Assembly: GCA_016861345.1 (NCBI GenBank)
Contig: BOLD01000005.1
Location: forward strand, 1-64,000
DNA: 64,000 bases
Source of the DNA: Oligoflexia bacterium
GTDB lineage: Bacteria > Bdellovibrionota > Bdellovibrionia > Bdellovibrionales > Bdellovibrionaceae
Reading direction: 5' to 3'
Shown piece by piece: positions 1-9,373 of the stretch (position 1 is the stretch's first letter; every line of letters begins with the position of its first letter). The notes beneath the pieces are model-generated. The model did no database searches, had not been told where the DNA came from, and saw only the letters and a program-made list of their open reading frames with translations. The translations under genes and the position numbers were made by a program.

Positions 1-179
1 AGCCTCCTGAATTGTTGTTGTTTTCTGATTTTCGTTAACTCAAATTCAACAACATGGAGCTTCTGGATGCAATCCTTTCAACTACTTACAATCCAACCAC
101 TGCCATTCTCAACCTGAGACTACAATTTAAGTGTTAATATAACTTCAAGAAATGCGCCCATTTTACCGATAAGTTCCCT

Positions 180-3100
180 ATGAAAACAAAGTTTTACCCG
201 ACTTTGCTGGGATTAGTTTTTACTGCCACAGTGGCGGTTGCAGGGGATTCAAAACTTCTCACATACTCTGGTCGAATACTCAAACCTGACTCCATGCCGG
301 TAGATTCAGCCTCTGTGAGCTTTACCATCCAAATCTATTCTCCAGATCCAGCTAAGTGTTTGCTTTGGGAAGAACAGCAAACAATCAACATGAGTAGTAG
401 TGATGGAGTTTTCACAATTGAAATCGGTCAGGCGTCAAATCGCACCGCAGGGCTTTCTACTCTTGAAAATGCATTTAAAAATTCTGGAGTTTATTCATCT
501 CTGACTTGTGTCAGTGGGACTTCATACACACCAGCATCAAGCGATGATCGACAAATGCAAGTCAGTTTCAATGATGGCAGTGGGACTCAGCATCTCACAG
601 CAATGACGATCAAATCAGTTCCCTATGCCATGTACGCTGATAAAGCGGGCGAAGCCTCAAAGGTTTCTGGTGTTGCCGTGTCCACGGCGACACCCACAAA
701 TGGCCAGGCCCTGATTTACAATTCAAGTACGCAAAAGTGGGAGCCTCAAAATATTGTCAGTGGAACAAGTGTGCCGAGTTCTGCGACAGTGCCGACTGTG
801 AGTCAAGATGGTCAGTCGCTCCGATGGAACAACACTACAGGACAGTGGGAATGGTTTACGCCGGGTGTAGCGGGTGCTGGTATTACAACGCTGAATGGTC
901 AAAGTGGGGGCTCACAAAGTTTTGCAACAAGCTCTACGGGGACTGATTTTACAATTTCATCTGCCAGTAACATTCATACATTTAATTTCCCCAGCGCTAG
1001 TGCGACAGCTAGGGGACTACTTACCTCGGCGGATTGGTCAAACTTTAATTCCAAACTGAGCTCTGTAGAATTGTCTGATGTTAAAAATGCGGCGGGGGCT
1101 TTGCCAGCATTTGATCTTTCTGCCTGCGGAGCTGGGAAAACTCTTCTCTGGAATGGTGTCACTGACCAATACTACTGTTCAAATATTTCAATCACTAAAT
1201 CCCAGGTCAGTGATTTTCCCACTCTTGCGGCCTCAGCAACAACCGATACGACGAATGCATCCAATATTACAAGCGGCACACTAGCAACAGCAAGAATGGG
1301 CAGTGGGACCGCAGATGCTACAAAATACTTACGTGGAGATGGATCTTGGCAAACACTGCCATCTGGTGCTGACAATCTTGGAAATCACACGGCGACTCAA
1401 AATTTGAACCTCTCAACTTTTCAGCTTGTGGGTAGCGGTGGAACAAGTGGAATCAGTATTGATGCTAGCGGCAATGTTGGGGTGGGGACGGCCAGTCCTG
1501 GAGCAAAATTAGATGTGAATGGTATTATACGAGCATCTGAAATTTGCGACGAACTTGGTGGGAACTGTAAGGATATTTCCGGGGGTTGGGCTAGTGGTGG
1601 AGTGTCTTCTCCTGTATTTGTATTGTGTACTAATGAAAATTCAGATGGGGATGCTATAGATGACAAAGCTGCTTGTGTGGACGCAGCTTTAAATGGCGGA
1701 ACAGGGACTACTTCATATAGGATAGTTTCTTGCTTGTCTGGGGATAGTACAACAGCGGGTGGTATCAAGTTCAGATGGACAGGCACGGCTTGGCAGTTTC
1801 ACAATAGTGCCGCATGGGTGGCCTGTGTTGATGGCTCTATTCAAGTCTCTGATTTAAATGCCACATCGGGGGTTGGGTCAGGTTTGTGGTCTAGTGTCAC
1901 TGGCGGTATCAATTATAGTGGTGGCAATGTGGGGATCGGGACGACAAACCCGATTGGAAATCTGGAAATATCTCAAGCCGCTGGAACAAATGCAAATGCT
2001 GCGCTTATCACAGGTAACAGTGGAGGGGGTAATTGGGCGGCACTCAATGTTCAACAGAACGGTGTAACTGGCTACGGATTGCTGCTAAACACTGCTGGTA
2101 CTGCAAATACCGTATATGTGGCAGACTTTCGTGCAAATGGGGTATCCAGAATGTACGTGCGAGCAGATGGTAATGCGGGGATCGGGACGACGAGTCCTTC
2201 AAATAAGCTGCATGTATCAGATACTGATGCATCACCTTCAATATTAGTTGAGAACACCTCTTCAACAGCGGCCAGGTATCCTCAGTATTTAGTGGCGAAC
2301 TATAGTGGAGGCTTTAGTGGCTATCCTGCTATCACACTGCGAAACTCGCAAGGAACGAAGGCTGCACCTTCGGCAACATTATCAACGAATGTTTTAGGAA
2401 GTATTAATTTTTCAGGTTGGGGATCATCTGCAGGGCAAAACGGGGCTTACATAATCTCATCTGCCGCAGGAAACTGGTCTGATACAAGTTCGCCATCGAA
2501 TTTACAATTTTATACAGCTCCAGTGGGATCAAATGCGCCCGCAGAGCGAATGAGAATTGATTCTTCAGGTAATGTTGGTATTGGAACAGCAAGTCCACAA
2601 GTCCCTTTACATGTTAAAGGTGGCCAGCAGCTAGTTTTTCTTGATAATGGGGGTCAGCAGTGGACACAGTTGGATTTTGGTTCAAATGGTTCATACAAAG
2701 GGTTTGTGGCACTAGACAATACAAACAATCAATTTGTAATTGGAGCACAAAGTACCTATGCAACTTTTGACTCAATTCGAATGAAGCCAGATGGCGCGAC
2801 TGATGCTGTAGTTATTAAACGTAATGGAAACGTCGGCATCGGAACGGCAAGTCCCAGTTATAAGCTTCATGTTGTCGGCAGTATTTATTCCTCTGCCGAT
2901 ATTGCAGCACAAGGTTCACTTTGGGCGAATGGAGGCTGTGTTGGAGGAGCCTGTGCTTCAGATAGTCGTTTAAAAGAAAATGTTCGTGATTTCTCTCTAG
3001 GCTTAAATGAAATATTATCAATTCAACCGAAATACTATCAATACAACGGATTGGGTGGAGTTATAAAGTCTGAAAGCGACATTATAGGTGTGATGGCTGA

Positions 3101-3371
3101 TGATGTTTTAAGAGTAGCTCCAGAGCTAATTAGCTATGAACAGGTTAAACTAAAACCGGATGATGAAACAATGACTGAAATTAAGAAGGTGAACTATAGT
3201 GCTTTACAGTACATGGCCTTAAATGCGATCCGTGAATTATATTATAAGTGGATTTCTGACCATCAAGAAATTGAGCAGCTTCGAGCCGAGAATAAGGAAT
3301 TGAAAGAAATAAACAAAGATATCTTAAATCGACTTGATGTTTTAGAGAGGCGACTGCCCGCAGGGCAATAG
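180..3371 (+). CDS. Exported fibre-like surface protein with C-terminal S74 intramolecular chaperone domain
   Basis: A 1063-residue protein with a signal peptide (hydrophobic stretch ending in VAVAG near residue 22). The middle is low-complexity, rich in Ser/Thr/Gly/Asn, and carries five spaced copies of a G-N-V/A-G-I/V-G-T-x-x-P motif near residues 431, 582, 664, 797 and 883, each usually followed by a K-L-x-V strand. From about residue 926 the sequence SDSRLKENV followed by the IQPKYYQYNG region and GVMADDV marks a peptidase_S74 / phage endosialidase-type chaperone domain. In that family the domain trimerises fibres and cleaves itself off just before the SD-x-R-L-K motif. The last ~40 residues look like a coiled coil. 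The combination suggests a trimeric adhesin or fibre exposed on the cell surface; the receptor is unknown. No phage structural genes lie nearby, so a host-borne fibre is more likely than a prophage tail. The 179 bases upstream show no other gene and no clear ribosome-binding site. Confidence 0.75.
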   Translation: MKTKFYPTLLGLVFTATVAVAGDSKLLTYSGRILKPDSMPVDSASVSFTIQIYSPDPAKCLLWEEQQTINMSSSDGVFTIEIGQASNRTAGLSTLENAFKNSGVYSSLTCVSGTSYTPASSDDRQMQVSFNDGSGTQHLTAMTIKSVPYAMYADKAGEASKVSGVAVSTATPTNGQALIYNSSTQKWEPQNIVSGTSVPSSATVPTVSQDGQSLRWNNTTGQWEWFTPGVAGAGITTLNGQSGGSQSFATSSTGTDFTISSASNIHTFNFPSASATARGLLTSADWSNFNSKLSSVELSDVKNAAGALPAFDLSACGAGKTLLWNGVTDQYYCSNISITKSQVSDFPTLAASATTDTTNASNITSGTLATARMGSGTADATKYLRGDGSWQTLPSGADNLGNHTATQNLNLSTFQLVGSGGTSGISIDASGNVGVGTASPGAKLDVNGIIRASEICDELGGNCKDISGGWASGGVSSPVFVLCTNENSDGDAIDDKAACVDAALNGGTGTTSYRIVSCLSGDSTTAGGIKFRWTGTAWQFHNSAAWVACVDGSIQVSDLNATSGVGSGLWSSVTGGINYSGGNVGIGTTNPIGNLEISQAAGTNANAALITGNSGGGNWAALNVQQNGVTGYGLLLNTAGTANTVYVADFRANGVSRMYVRADGNAGIGTTSPSNKLHVSDTDASPSILVENTSSTAARYPQYLVANYSGGFSGYPAITLRNSQGTKAAPSATLSTNVLGSINFSGWGSSAGQNGAYIISSAAGNWSDTSSPSNLQFYTAPVGSNAPAERMRIDSSGNVGIGTASPQVPLHVKGGQQLVFLDNGGQQWTQLDFGSNGSYKGFVALDNTNNQFVIGAQSTYATFDSIRMKPDGATDAVVIKRNGNVGIGTASPSYKLHVVGSIYSSADIAAQGSLWANGGCVGGACASDSRLKENVRDFSLGLNEILSIQPKYYQYNGLGGVIKSESDIIGVMADDVLRVAPELISYEQVKLKPDDETMTEIKKVNYSALQYMALNAIRELYYKWISDHQEIEQLRAENKELKEINKDILNRLDVLERRLPAGQ

Positions 3372-3379
3372 GAGTCCAC

Positions 3380-3811
3380 ATGCCTAAATTTGATGGATTT
3401 CAGTTGGCAGTCGAAGCTCTTCAGTTGATGGATGAAAGTAAGCGGAAAGAGATTTTGCTTCGAATTGCAAAGATGAATCCTAAAATGGCGCTCAGACTTC
3501 ATCAGGGTTTATTTTCATTTGATCATATCGAATATTTGTTGAAAGAAGATTTTAAGGTGATTTGGTGGGAAGTGCCAAAGAAGACCTGGCATTTAGCTTT
3601 ACGAAAAACCACCCCTGGGATCATGAAAATGTTTGAGCAAAATTTAAGCGTCAGAGCCTATCAGACTCTGCTTGAGGAAATAGAAGGTCTTGGGCCTCAG
3701 AAATTGTCCGAGGTCGTCAAAGCTCAGCATGAGATTTCCGACACCATTCGCCGCCTGGCAGGTGAGGGGCGTATGGCCCTGCCACAGAAAAATAATGACC
3801 GAATGGTTTAG
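3380..3811 (+). CDS. Stand-alone FliG C-terminal-domain-like protein
   Basis: A 143-residue protein with no signal peptide. Residues ~45-140 follow the FliG C-terminal (motor torque) domain: LSVRAYQTLLEEIEGLGPQKL then SEVVKAQHEI and a final RRLAGEGR segment correspond to the E. coli FliG region QRAADILRDDLANRGPVRL and following helix. The charged positions that face the stator in E. coli (R281, D288/D289, R297) appear here as R, EE and K, so charge is preserved. The FliG N-terminal domain and most of the middle domain are missing, and flagellar genes are not neighbours; recG follows 20 bases downstream. It may be a rotor accessory protein, a component of another motor such as gliding, or a regulator. 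The domain match is clear by eye; the role is inference. Confidence 0.7.
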   Translation: MPKFDGFQLAVEALQLMDESKRKEILLRIAKMNPKMALRLHQGLFSFDHIEYLLKEDFKVIWWEVPKKTWHLALRKTTPGIMKMFEQNLSVRAYQTLLEEIEGLGPQKLSEVVKAQHEISDTIRRLAGEGRMALPQKNNDRMV

Positions 3812-3831
3812 TTCGAATAGTATTTTCTTCG

Positions 3832-5946
3832 ATGACAGCACCAGCACTTCAACTTTCCACATCTGTTCAGTATTTAAAAGGCGTTGGCCCAAAGCTGGGC
3901 CAGTTGCTGGCGCGAAGAGATATTCACACAGTCGAGGATTTGATTAATTATTACCCCCGGGCCTTTGAAGATCGTCGAGCGGCTCGAAATATAGGAACGT
4001 TGAAGGAAAATGATATTGTGAGCCTAAAGGCCCACATTGTTCGGGTTTCCAGTTACAACATGGGTAAATCCAAACGTCGCATTTATGATATTCTTCTGCG
4101 AGATCAGTCGGGGCAAATTAGCTGCAAGTTCTTTCGTGTGCCGTATAAGGGCTATTTTGAGCGGTTTCAGCCTCAACAAGAAGTTCGACTGATCGGCAAG
4201 GTGACGAATTATCGGGGTAAGCTTGAATTTCATCACCCTGATTTGCGTGAAATTGATCCTGAAGAAGAAATCGGGGATGATTTAATTCCGATTTATGTGG
4301 AAATTGAAAATCTTAGCTCTGCGAAAATCATGAGACTGATTCGAGCAGTATTTGAGCAGCTTTCGCCTGAAGCCTGGGGTGTGGAAAAATTTCCTGCTGA
4401 TTTGATGAAAAAGTATCAACTGCTCACTAAAAAAGAAGCATTGACTCAAATACATTTCCCTCGACATGAAATCGCAGACGAATACCATCAACAAAAGTCA
4501 CCAGCTCATCAACGTTTGATCTTTGAAGAGTTTTTTTGGTTAGAACTTTATTTAGCTGCAAAAAAATCAGGATTAAAGAAAGAAGCAGGGATACCTATTG
4601 TCAGCGATACGGATCTAATTGAGCAATTAATTAAGTCTTTGCCATTTTCTATGACCAAGGCTCAAGAGAGAGCTTTTCAAGAAATTCGAGTTGATATGAA
4701 AAATCCCCATCCCATGCATCGACTGGTGCAGGGAGATGTCGGATGCGGAAAAACCTTGGTTGCCTTTTTAGCAGCGGTTCAGGTCATAGGTTCTGGATAT
4801 CAAGCCTGCTTGATGGCTCCGACAGAGATCTTAGCAGAACAGCATTTTAAGAACGCCAAAAGACAGCTTGAACCCCTGGGACTTCAAATTGGCCTCTTAA
4901 CAGGAAAATCGAAATCCTCTGAGCGAAAAGAGCTTTTGGAAAAGCTGCATGCGGGGTCTATTTCATTATTAATCGGCACACATGCACTGATCGAAGATGA
5001 AGTGCAATTTCAGAATTTAGGTCTTGTCATTATTGACGAGCAACATCGGTTTGGGGTGGAGCAAAGAGCAGTTCTGAAAAATAAGGGCAACACCAAGGGC
5101 AGGTCGCCTCACTTTTTAGTAATGACTGCCACACCCATTCCCCGAACTTTGGCCATGACTGTTTATGGGGATCTTGAGGTTTCTATTATTGATGAGATGC
5201 CTCCAGGCCGGTCTCCGATTCAAACCCGCGTGATTTACGAGAGTAAAAGGGTCGAGGCTCTTAAATTTATGGAGGCCCAAATTCAAAAAGGCCGTCAGGC
5301 CTACGTGGTCTATCCTTTGGTTGAAGAAAGCGAAAAGATTGACCTTAAAAACGCGGTTGAAGAATTTGAAAAGCTCCAAACTGAGTTTCCCGAAATTAAA
5401 ATGGGACTCATGCACGGAAAGATGAAGCCTCAAGAAAAAGACGCGGTGATGACTGAGTTTCGAGAGGGAAAAATACAAATTCTCGTTTCCACCACAGTGA
5501 TCGAAGTGGGCGTGGATGTTCCTAATGCCAATCTCATGATTATTGAACATGCTGAACGGTTTGGACTTTCTCAACTTCATCAGCTCCGTGGTCGGGTCGG
5601 TCGTGGCTCCGCAAAAAGTTTTTGTGTGATGATTATGGGTCGAGCAGTTTCGGAAGAGGCCCGGGCCCGAACTCAATTTATGGAACAGACCACAGATGGA
5701 TTTAAGATTGCAGAATTTGATCTTGAGCTTCGCGGGCCTGGCGAGTTCTTAGGCACTCGCCAATCGGGACTGCCCGGATTTCGGCTTGCCAATCTTGTTC
5801 GGGATGTTCGAATTCTTCAAGATGCCCGCCAATCGGCATTTGAACTGCTCCAGAAAGACGGTCAGTTGAAAAAAACTGAGAATGCCCAATTAAGAGAAGA
5901 GCTGCTCAAGGCCCATGGGGCCACAGCTCTTGCTGGTATTGCTTAA
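3832..5946 (+). CDS. recG: ATP-dependent DNA helicase RecG
   Basis: A 704-residue protein matching RecG along its length: N-terminal wedge/OB region (YYPRAFEDRR near residue 45), Walker A GDVGCGKT around residue 305, DEAD-like box IDEQHRFGV, TATPIPRTL motif III, and helicase C-terminal motifs STTVIEVGVDVPNA and QLRGRVGRG. RecG reverses stalled forks and branch-migrates Holliday junctions. The length is usual for the family (~690). It starts 20 bases after the FliG-like gene and its stop overlaps the stop of the convergent exported-protein gene by 4 bases. Confidence 0.97.
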   Translation: MTAPALQLSTSVQYLKGVGPKLGQLLARRDIHTVEDLINYYPRAFEDRRAARNIGTLKENDIVSLKAHIVRVSSYNMGKSKRRIYDILLRDQSGQISCKFFRVPYKGYFERFQPQQEVRLIGKVTNYRGKLEFHHPDLREIDPEEEIGDDLIPIYVEIENLSSAKIMRLIRAVFEQLSPEAWGVEKFPADLMKKYQLLTKKEALTQIHFPRHEIADEYHQQKSPAHQRLIFEEFFWLELYLAAKKSGLKKEAGIPIVSDTDLIEQLIKSLPFSMTKAQERAFQEIRVDMKNPHPMHRLVQGDVGCGKTLVAFLAAVQVIGSGYQACLMAPTEILAEQHFKNAKRQLEPLGLQIGLLTGKSKSSERKELLEKLHAGSISLLIGTHALIEDEVQFQNLGLVIIDEQHRFGVEQRAVLKNKGNTKGRSPHFLVMTATPIPRTLAMTVYGDLEVSIIDEMPPGRSPIQTRVIYESKRVEALKFMEAQIQKGRQAYVVYPLVEESEKIDLKNAVEEFEKLQTEFPEIKMGLMHGKMKPQEKDAVMTEFREGKIQILVSTTVIEVGVDVPNANLMIIEHAERFGLSQLHQLRGRVGRGSAKSFCVMIMGRAVSEEARARTQFMEQTTDGFKIAEFDLELRGPGEFLGTRQSGLPGFRLANLVRDVRILQDARQSAFELLQKDGQLKKTENAQLREELLKAHGATALAGIA

Positions 5947-7229
5947 TTGGTCAGGAAAACAAATGAACAGTTCAGCTTTCCAAGGGGATTTTGATATTTT
6001 CTCATATTTTTCCAAAAATCTGTTGTTACCCCACGTTCTTTTGAAAGTTCGTAGGCATTGGAGAAGTATTTCCCATTAATGTAGCCCTCTGTTGTTTTAA
6101 AGGCAGGAATGGGAAGTCCAGAGTGTTCATGGAAAGACAACTCAAAGTGTTTAAAGAAAATATTTTTCCAACGATTGTATTCTTTTTGAGAAATCCACAA
6201 TGGAGCTTCATTCCCATGTAAGGGGCCAAAACCTGCTTGAATATCTGTGGTTATATTCTCTTTCTGTGAGAAGAACTTTAAATAGGTTTGAGCCTCAGAC
6301 AGAAGAACTTTCACAAATTTCTTATTGATATAAAGATCGGCTAAATCTCGAAATACAATTCGTCCTGTGGGTTTTAGTTGTGAATCGAATTCAACCAGAA
6401 AATTTTGTGAGTGAGGAGAATCAAACTGCATACCCGTGCGGGCGGCAAATTCTCCTAAGGCTCGTCCAACGGGTTTGATATAGTGCTCCGTCCAAAAAGC
6501 GTAGGGATCATTGGAGCCATTGCGCTTTGCGATTTCAAGCCCTGTGGTTTCATGCAGGACAGAGAAGCCTGGAACATAAATTTTATCCGAGTTTGGGTTA
6601 TTCAGCTCAGCTAAATCACGGATGACCACCGCTTGATCAATAGCTGAAAGTTTGAGGATTGCGGGTTCATCCATGATGATAATATTTTGAAATTTTAATT
6701 TCTTTTGAATCATGTCGATCAAATCGGCATTTAGTCTTGAATCCACGGCTTCGCCGACGGGTTGTTTTTTATCTCGCCAGCTGCCACCAGTTTTGTTTGT
6801 GGAGCTTTTGACTGAAAATTGAATTTCCTGATTGGGATCTTCGACAATATATGATCGAGAAGCGGTTTGATAACCTTTAAAGTAGTATTTCTTTTCAAGC
6901 TCAAGTCCCTTTGCTTTAAAGTGAGCGGCGACCTCGTGATGCCACTTAGTGTCTTCAGGATTGAGAATCCATCTGACAAATTTCACCCCATCTCGTTCAA
7001 AGATGAGGTGCTTTTGAATATTTTCTGAAAAGCGATCGGCAAAATTGACTTCAAGTAAATCCAAAGGAATTTCAAAGTGAGGAATCATCAATGATTCGTT
7101 ACTTCTTATTGCAGCCGCATTTGATCTGGTCTCAAAAAAGACAAGGGCCTTTGCGTTTGGAGTCAGGGCAAACGAGGACTGAGTCATCATCACTGATGAT
7201 AGAATAAGTTGTGTCAATGCTGATCGCAT
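5943..7229 (-). CDS. Exported protein with weak resemblance to IucA/IucC siderophore synthetases
   Basis: A 428-residue protein with a signal peptide (cleavage probably after SSFA, residue ~21). Family not recognised with certainty. The central part, PHSQNFLVEFD followed by GRIVFRDLADLY near residues 275-305, resembles the E-A-H-x-Q-N...R-D-x signature of the IucA/IucC NIS synthetase catalytic domain, and the preceding FWTEHYIKPVGRALGEFAARTG helix sits in the matching place. The family's ATP-binding half cannot be seen clearly and the protein is exported, which does not fit an ATP-dependent cytoplasmic synthetase. It may be a degenerate or re-purposed fold. It is the last gene of a reverse-strand group and converges on recG. 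Confidence 0.5.
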   Translation of the reverse strand: MRSALTQLILSSVMMTQSSFALTPNAKALVFFETRSNAAAIRSNESLMIPHFEIPLDLLEVNFADRFSENIQKHLIFERDGVKFVRWILNPEDTKWHHEVAAHFKAKGLELEKKYYFKGYQTASRSYIVEDPNQEIQFSVKSSTNKTGGSWRDKKQPVGEAVDSRLNADLIDMIQKKLKFQNIIIMDEPAILKLSAIDQAVVIRDLAELNNPNSDKIYVPGFSVLHETTGLEIAKRNGSNDPYAFWTEHYIKPVGRALGEFAARTGMQFDSPHSQNFLVEFDSQLKPTGRIVFRDLADLYINKKFVKVLLSEAQTYLKFFSQKENITTDIQAGFGPLHGNEAPLWISQKEYNRWKNIFFKHFELSFHEHSGLPIPAFKTTEGYINGKYFSNAYELSKERGVTTDFWKNMRKYQNPLGKLNCSFVFLTN

Positions 7230-7270
7230 AGGATAACCTCTTTAAAAATGCACTATTCTGAAAAATCTAA

Positions 7271-7747
7271 CTAGTACCAGCTCACATAACGCTCATGAAC
7301 TTCATACCATCCGTTTGATCCATAGCAGGTTGTTCCTGAACGAATTTCTCGATGCCCAGAATAGGTATAAATTTCGCTGCGGTAGGAGCGACACTCGCTT
7401 CTTTGATAATATCCAACTCGGGTAACATAAAAGTTCCCATGATGACGGTGCCCACGCCACTGATAGCCGCGGTTACGCTCACCACGTTCAAGAGCTCGGC
7501 GCTGGGCATCTTCCATCTCTCGGCGATCCAATTCATCTAAGTCACGTCCGATCGAGGACCCGATGGTGGCACCAGCGATTGCTCCGATAGCCGTTCCGAC
7601 AGCACTTCCATTGCCAATTTCACTGCCAACAATGGCTCCGACAACTCCGCCGATTATTGTTCCGGCATCTTGTTTATTTTTGGCAAAAGCATTCGTTGAT
7701 TGCATCAACGTCAATGCTGTGCCAAGGGTAAGGATCATTTTTTTCAT
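7271..7747 (-). CDS. Glycine-zipper (17 kDa surface antigen-like) exported protein
   Basis: A 158-residue protein with a signal peptide (MKKMILTLGTALTLMQS, cleavage after AFA). Residues ~28-70 form a double glycine zipper (GTIIGGVVGAIVGSEIGNG then GTAIGAIAGATIGSSIG), the mark of the 2TM glycine-zipper / Rickettsia 17-kDa antigen family of envelope proteins. The C-terminal half is rich in Arg, His, Tyr and Gly, with three Cys (two of which could form a periplasmic disulphide). No lipobox cysteine is seen, so it is probably periplasmic or integral to the outer membrane. It overlaps the end of the upstream reverse-strand gene by 4 bases (ATGA type), which suggests translational coupling. Confidence 0.75.
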   Translation of the reverse strand: MKKMILTLGTALTLMQSTNAFAKNKQDAGTIIGGVVGAIVGSEIGNGSAVGTAIGAIAGATIGSSIGRDLDELDRREMEDAQRRALERGERNRGYQWRGHRHHGNFYVTRVGYYQRSECRSYRSEIYTYSGHREIRSGTTCYGSNGWYEVHERYVSWY

Positions 7748-8961
7748 TTAAAACTCCTTTGGTTTGTGGGTTTTTTTTCGATTATTAAAATAGGAAACTG
7801 ATGAATTTTTAAATAGGACAACGTTTTTCCGCTCAGCTGCTCCAGAGCGGTTTTTGATAGTTTTTCTGTCATTGAATCAAACTTTGAATCGATTTCCAGA
7901 TAGGTTTGAGTAGAAGCGGGTTCGTAATGACTTTGAGTTCTCTCCCAAAATCCACGTCGACTTTGTTGTTTAAACCATTTTCTTTCATGCTTGAGACTAT
8001 CTTTGTTGGTATCGAAATAGGACTGAAAAAAGATTTTCTGCCAAAAGATCACAAGCTCAGGATCAGTTAAATTCATTTCAATATTTTTTCCAAATTCAGC
8101 TGTCGTGGGTGACCAGTCAGAGGCAATTAGCCCCAATAAAGAGATGGCCTTTCTTTTATTTAAAGCCTTAATCTGATCAGGAATGTTTACATTTTCAGGC
8201 AAGTTTTGACCACGACCAAAAAGATGATCAGGGAAGATTAAATTTCTCTGCACTTGAGATGGAAGAGATTCAAATCCAGAAATCTGAGACAGCAGATGAA
8301 ATACAAAACTATTACAAACAGCTCCTTGATATTCATCAGGCTTGGCCATCATGCTAAAGTTTTCAAGAGGAGCTTGAGGGTGCGAAGCGTAGTTATGGAT
8401 CTCGTTGACTAAATTAATGCAATCTTCTTCCGCGATTTCAAAAACAGTTGAAATCATAAATTGTTTATTTTTTGAATCCGACTCAAATTCAGTAACTAAT
8501 TCCTGAAAGCGATTTTCGAGATGTCCAGGGTGCTCCATGTACCCATCTGTATATGTTACGAGCATTGAGGTCAGGCCCCAGCCCGAGTTCATCATTTGTC
8601 GAATTTGATTTTTTGTTTCACCGTTAAAGCCCGTAAACGAGGTGTGATTGATGCCATTCACGCGGCACTTCCAGCCAATCATTTGATGACCAGGGTGATA
8701 GTCTTTATGAAAGTGAAGTTGGTTTATAGAATCTCGCATGCCGTTGCCACTTCGAAAATCGATAACTTTTGTCGGAAAAAGAGTTGTCACCAGCACATAA
8801 TTTTTCTCAGGGTTTTGATCAAGACGATGATAAAGCTCAGCAAATGACGAGGGCCAACCGAGTTGAGTCATGCTTTGTCCAAAGGTCTGCCTGCTGCTGA
8901 ATAGGCTCAGTAGAAGAATCAGAGAAAATAGTGAGTAAATATTCAAAAATAACCTCTTCAA
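7744..8961 (-). CDS. Exported protein of unknown function, possibly papain-fold-like
   Basis: A 405-residue protein starting with TTG; an AAGGAG site about 7 bases upstream supports that start. The N-terminus is a signal peptide (hydrophobic residues 5-22, ending SSRQTFGQ). No family is recognised. Two local patterns could be catalytic: a His in HPGHQMIGWKC near residue 75 and a Cys in GAVCNSFVFHLL near residue 215. That His-then-Cys order is the one used by circularly permuted NlpC/P60-like enzymes, but the overall similarity is too weak to assign. The gene leads the reverse-strand pair with the glycine-zipper protein. Confidence 0.55.
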   Translation of the reverse strand: MKRLFLNIYSLFSLILLLSLFSSRQTFGQSMTQLGWPSSFAELYHRLDQNPEKNYVLVTTLFPTKVIDFRSGNGMRDSINQLHFHKDYHPGHQMIGWKCRVNGINHTSFTGFNGETKNQIRQMMNSGWGLTSMLVTYTDGYMEHPGHLENRFQELVTEFESDSKNKQFMISTVFEIAEEDCINLVNEIHNYASHPQAPLENFSMMAKPDEYQGAVCNSFVFHLLSQISGFESLPSQVQRNLIFPDHLFGRGQNLPENVNIPDQIKALNKRKAISLLGLIASDWSPTTAEFGKNIEMNLTDPELVIFWQKIFFQSYFDTNKDSLKHERKWFKQQSRRGFWERTQSHYEPASTQTYLEIDSKFDSMTEKLSKTALEQLSGKTLSYLKIHQFPILIIEKKPTNQRSFK

Positions 8962-9373
8962 AAGGGACTCCTTTCGAGGAGAAATATATAGAAAATCAAA
9001 ATTTTTTTCGCCTGTAATGATTTAGACGATTTTGACCTGATGAGTGTCGAACTTTTTGTCGGTGATTGGTGGCTATATTTGTCCCCGCAGTGAAATCGAG
9101 TCTCTGGTGACGAAAAAGGGCCTTGGCAACACTCCGCGTTTTAATTTTGGTCGACGCAATCCACATCTTACAAAAAGTGAAATCTCGAGAGGAAGGCTCA
9201 CTCTCAAAGAGTAGGCTGGAATATATGCTCTAGGCACTGCGTAAAGTAGTGGCAATCAAAGATCCATAAAAATATCTTTTTTCATTCGAAAAAATTTTTT
9301 TATTAAAATTTTCTTTATTCCTTTTCTGATTAGTGCTCTGATTTTCAACAATCAACGACCGAGGAGGGGAAAT
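8962..9373. other. Long non-coding divergent intergenic region
   Basis: This 412-base gap separates the TTG-started reverse gene from the forward subtilase. Bases ~9250-9350 are strongly A/T rich and are the likely promoter zone of the subtilase, which has a strong site (GAGGAGGGG) just before its ATG. Bases ~9000-9250 are of average composition, contain no convincing coding frame, tRNA, or known RNA signature that I could recognise, and could hold a leader or small RNA. Confidence 0.4.

Noticed and set aside
1471-2850. Repeated DNA suggesting a CRISPR or tandem repeat array
   Set aside because: The repeats are the GNVGIGT protein motifs of the S74 fibre, unevenly spaced and varied at DNA level.
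180-3371. Prophage tail-fibre region
   Set aside because: No phage structural, lysis or replication genes follow; the protein has a signal peptide.
5116-5676. Reverse open frame of 186 codons
   Set aside because: Lies wholly within the helicase core of recG on the opposite strand; His/Asn/Leu-rich shadow translation.
9037-9051. CTGATGA followed by GAA, similar to a hammerhead ribozyme core
   Set aside because: Only five bases lie between the two core pieces, too few for stem II, and no flanking stems I/III pair.
9073-9255. Reverse open frame of 60 codons in the long intergenic region
   Set aside because: No ribosome site, basic random composition and no motif; not supported as a gene.
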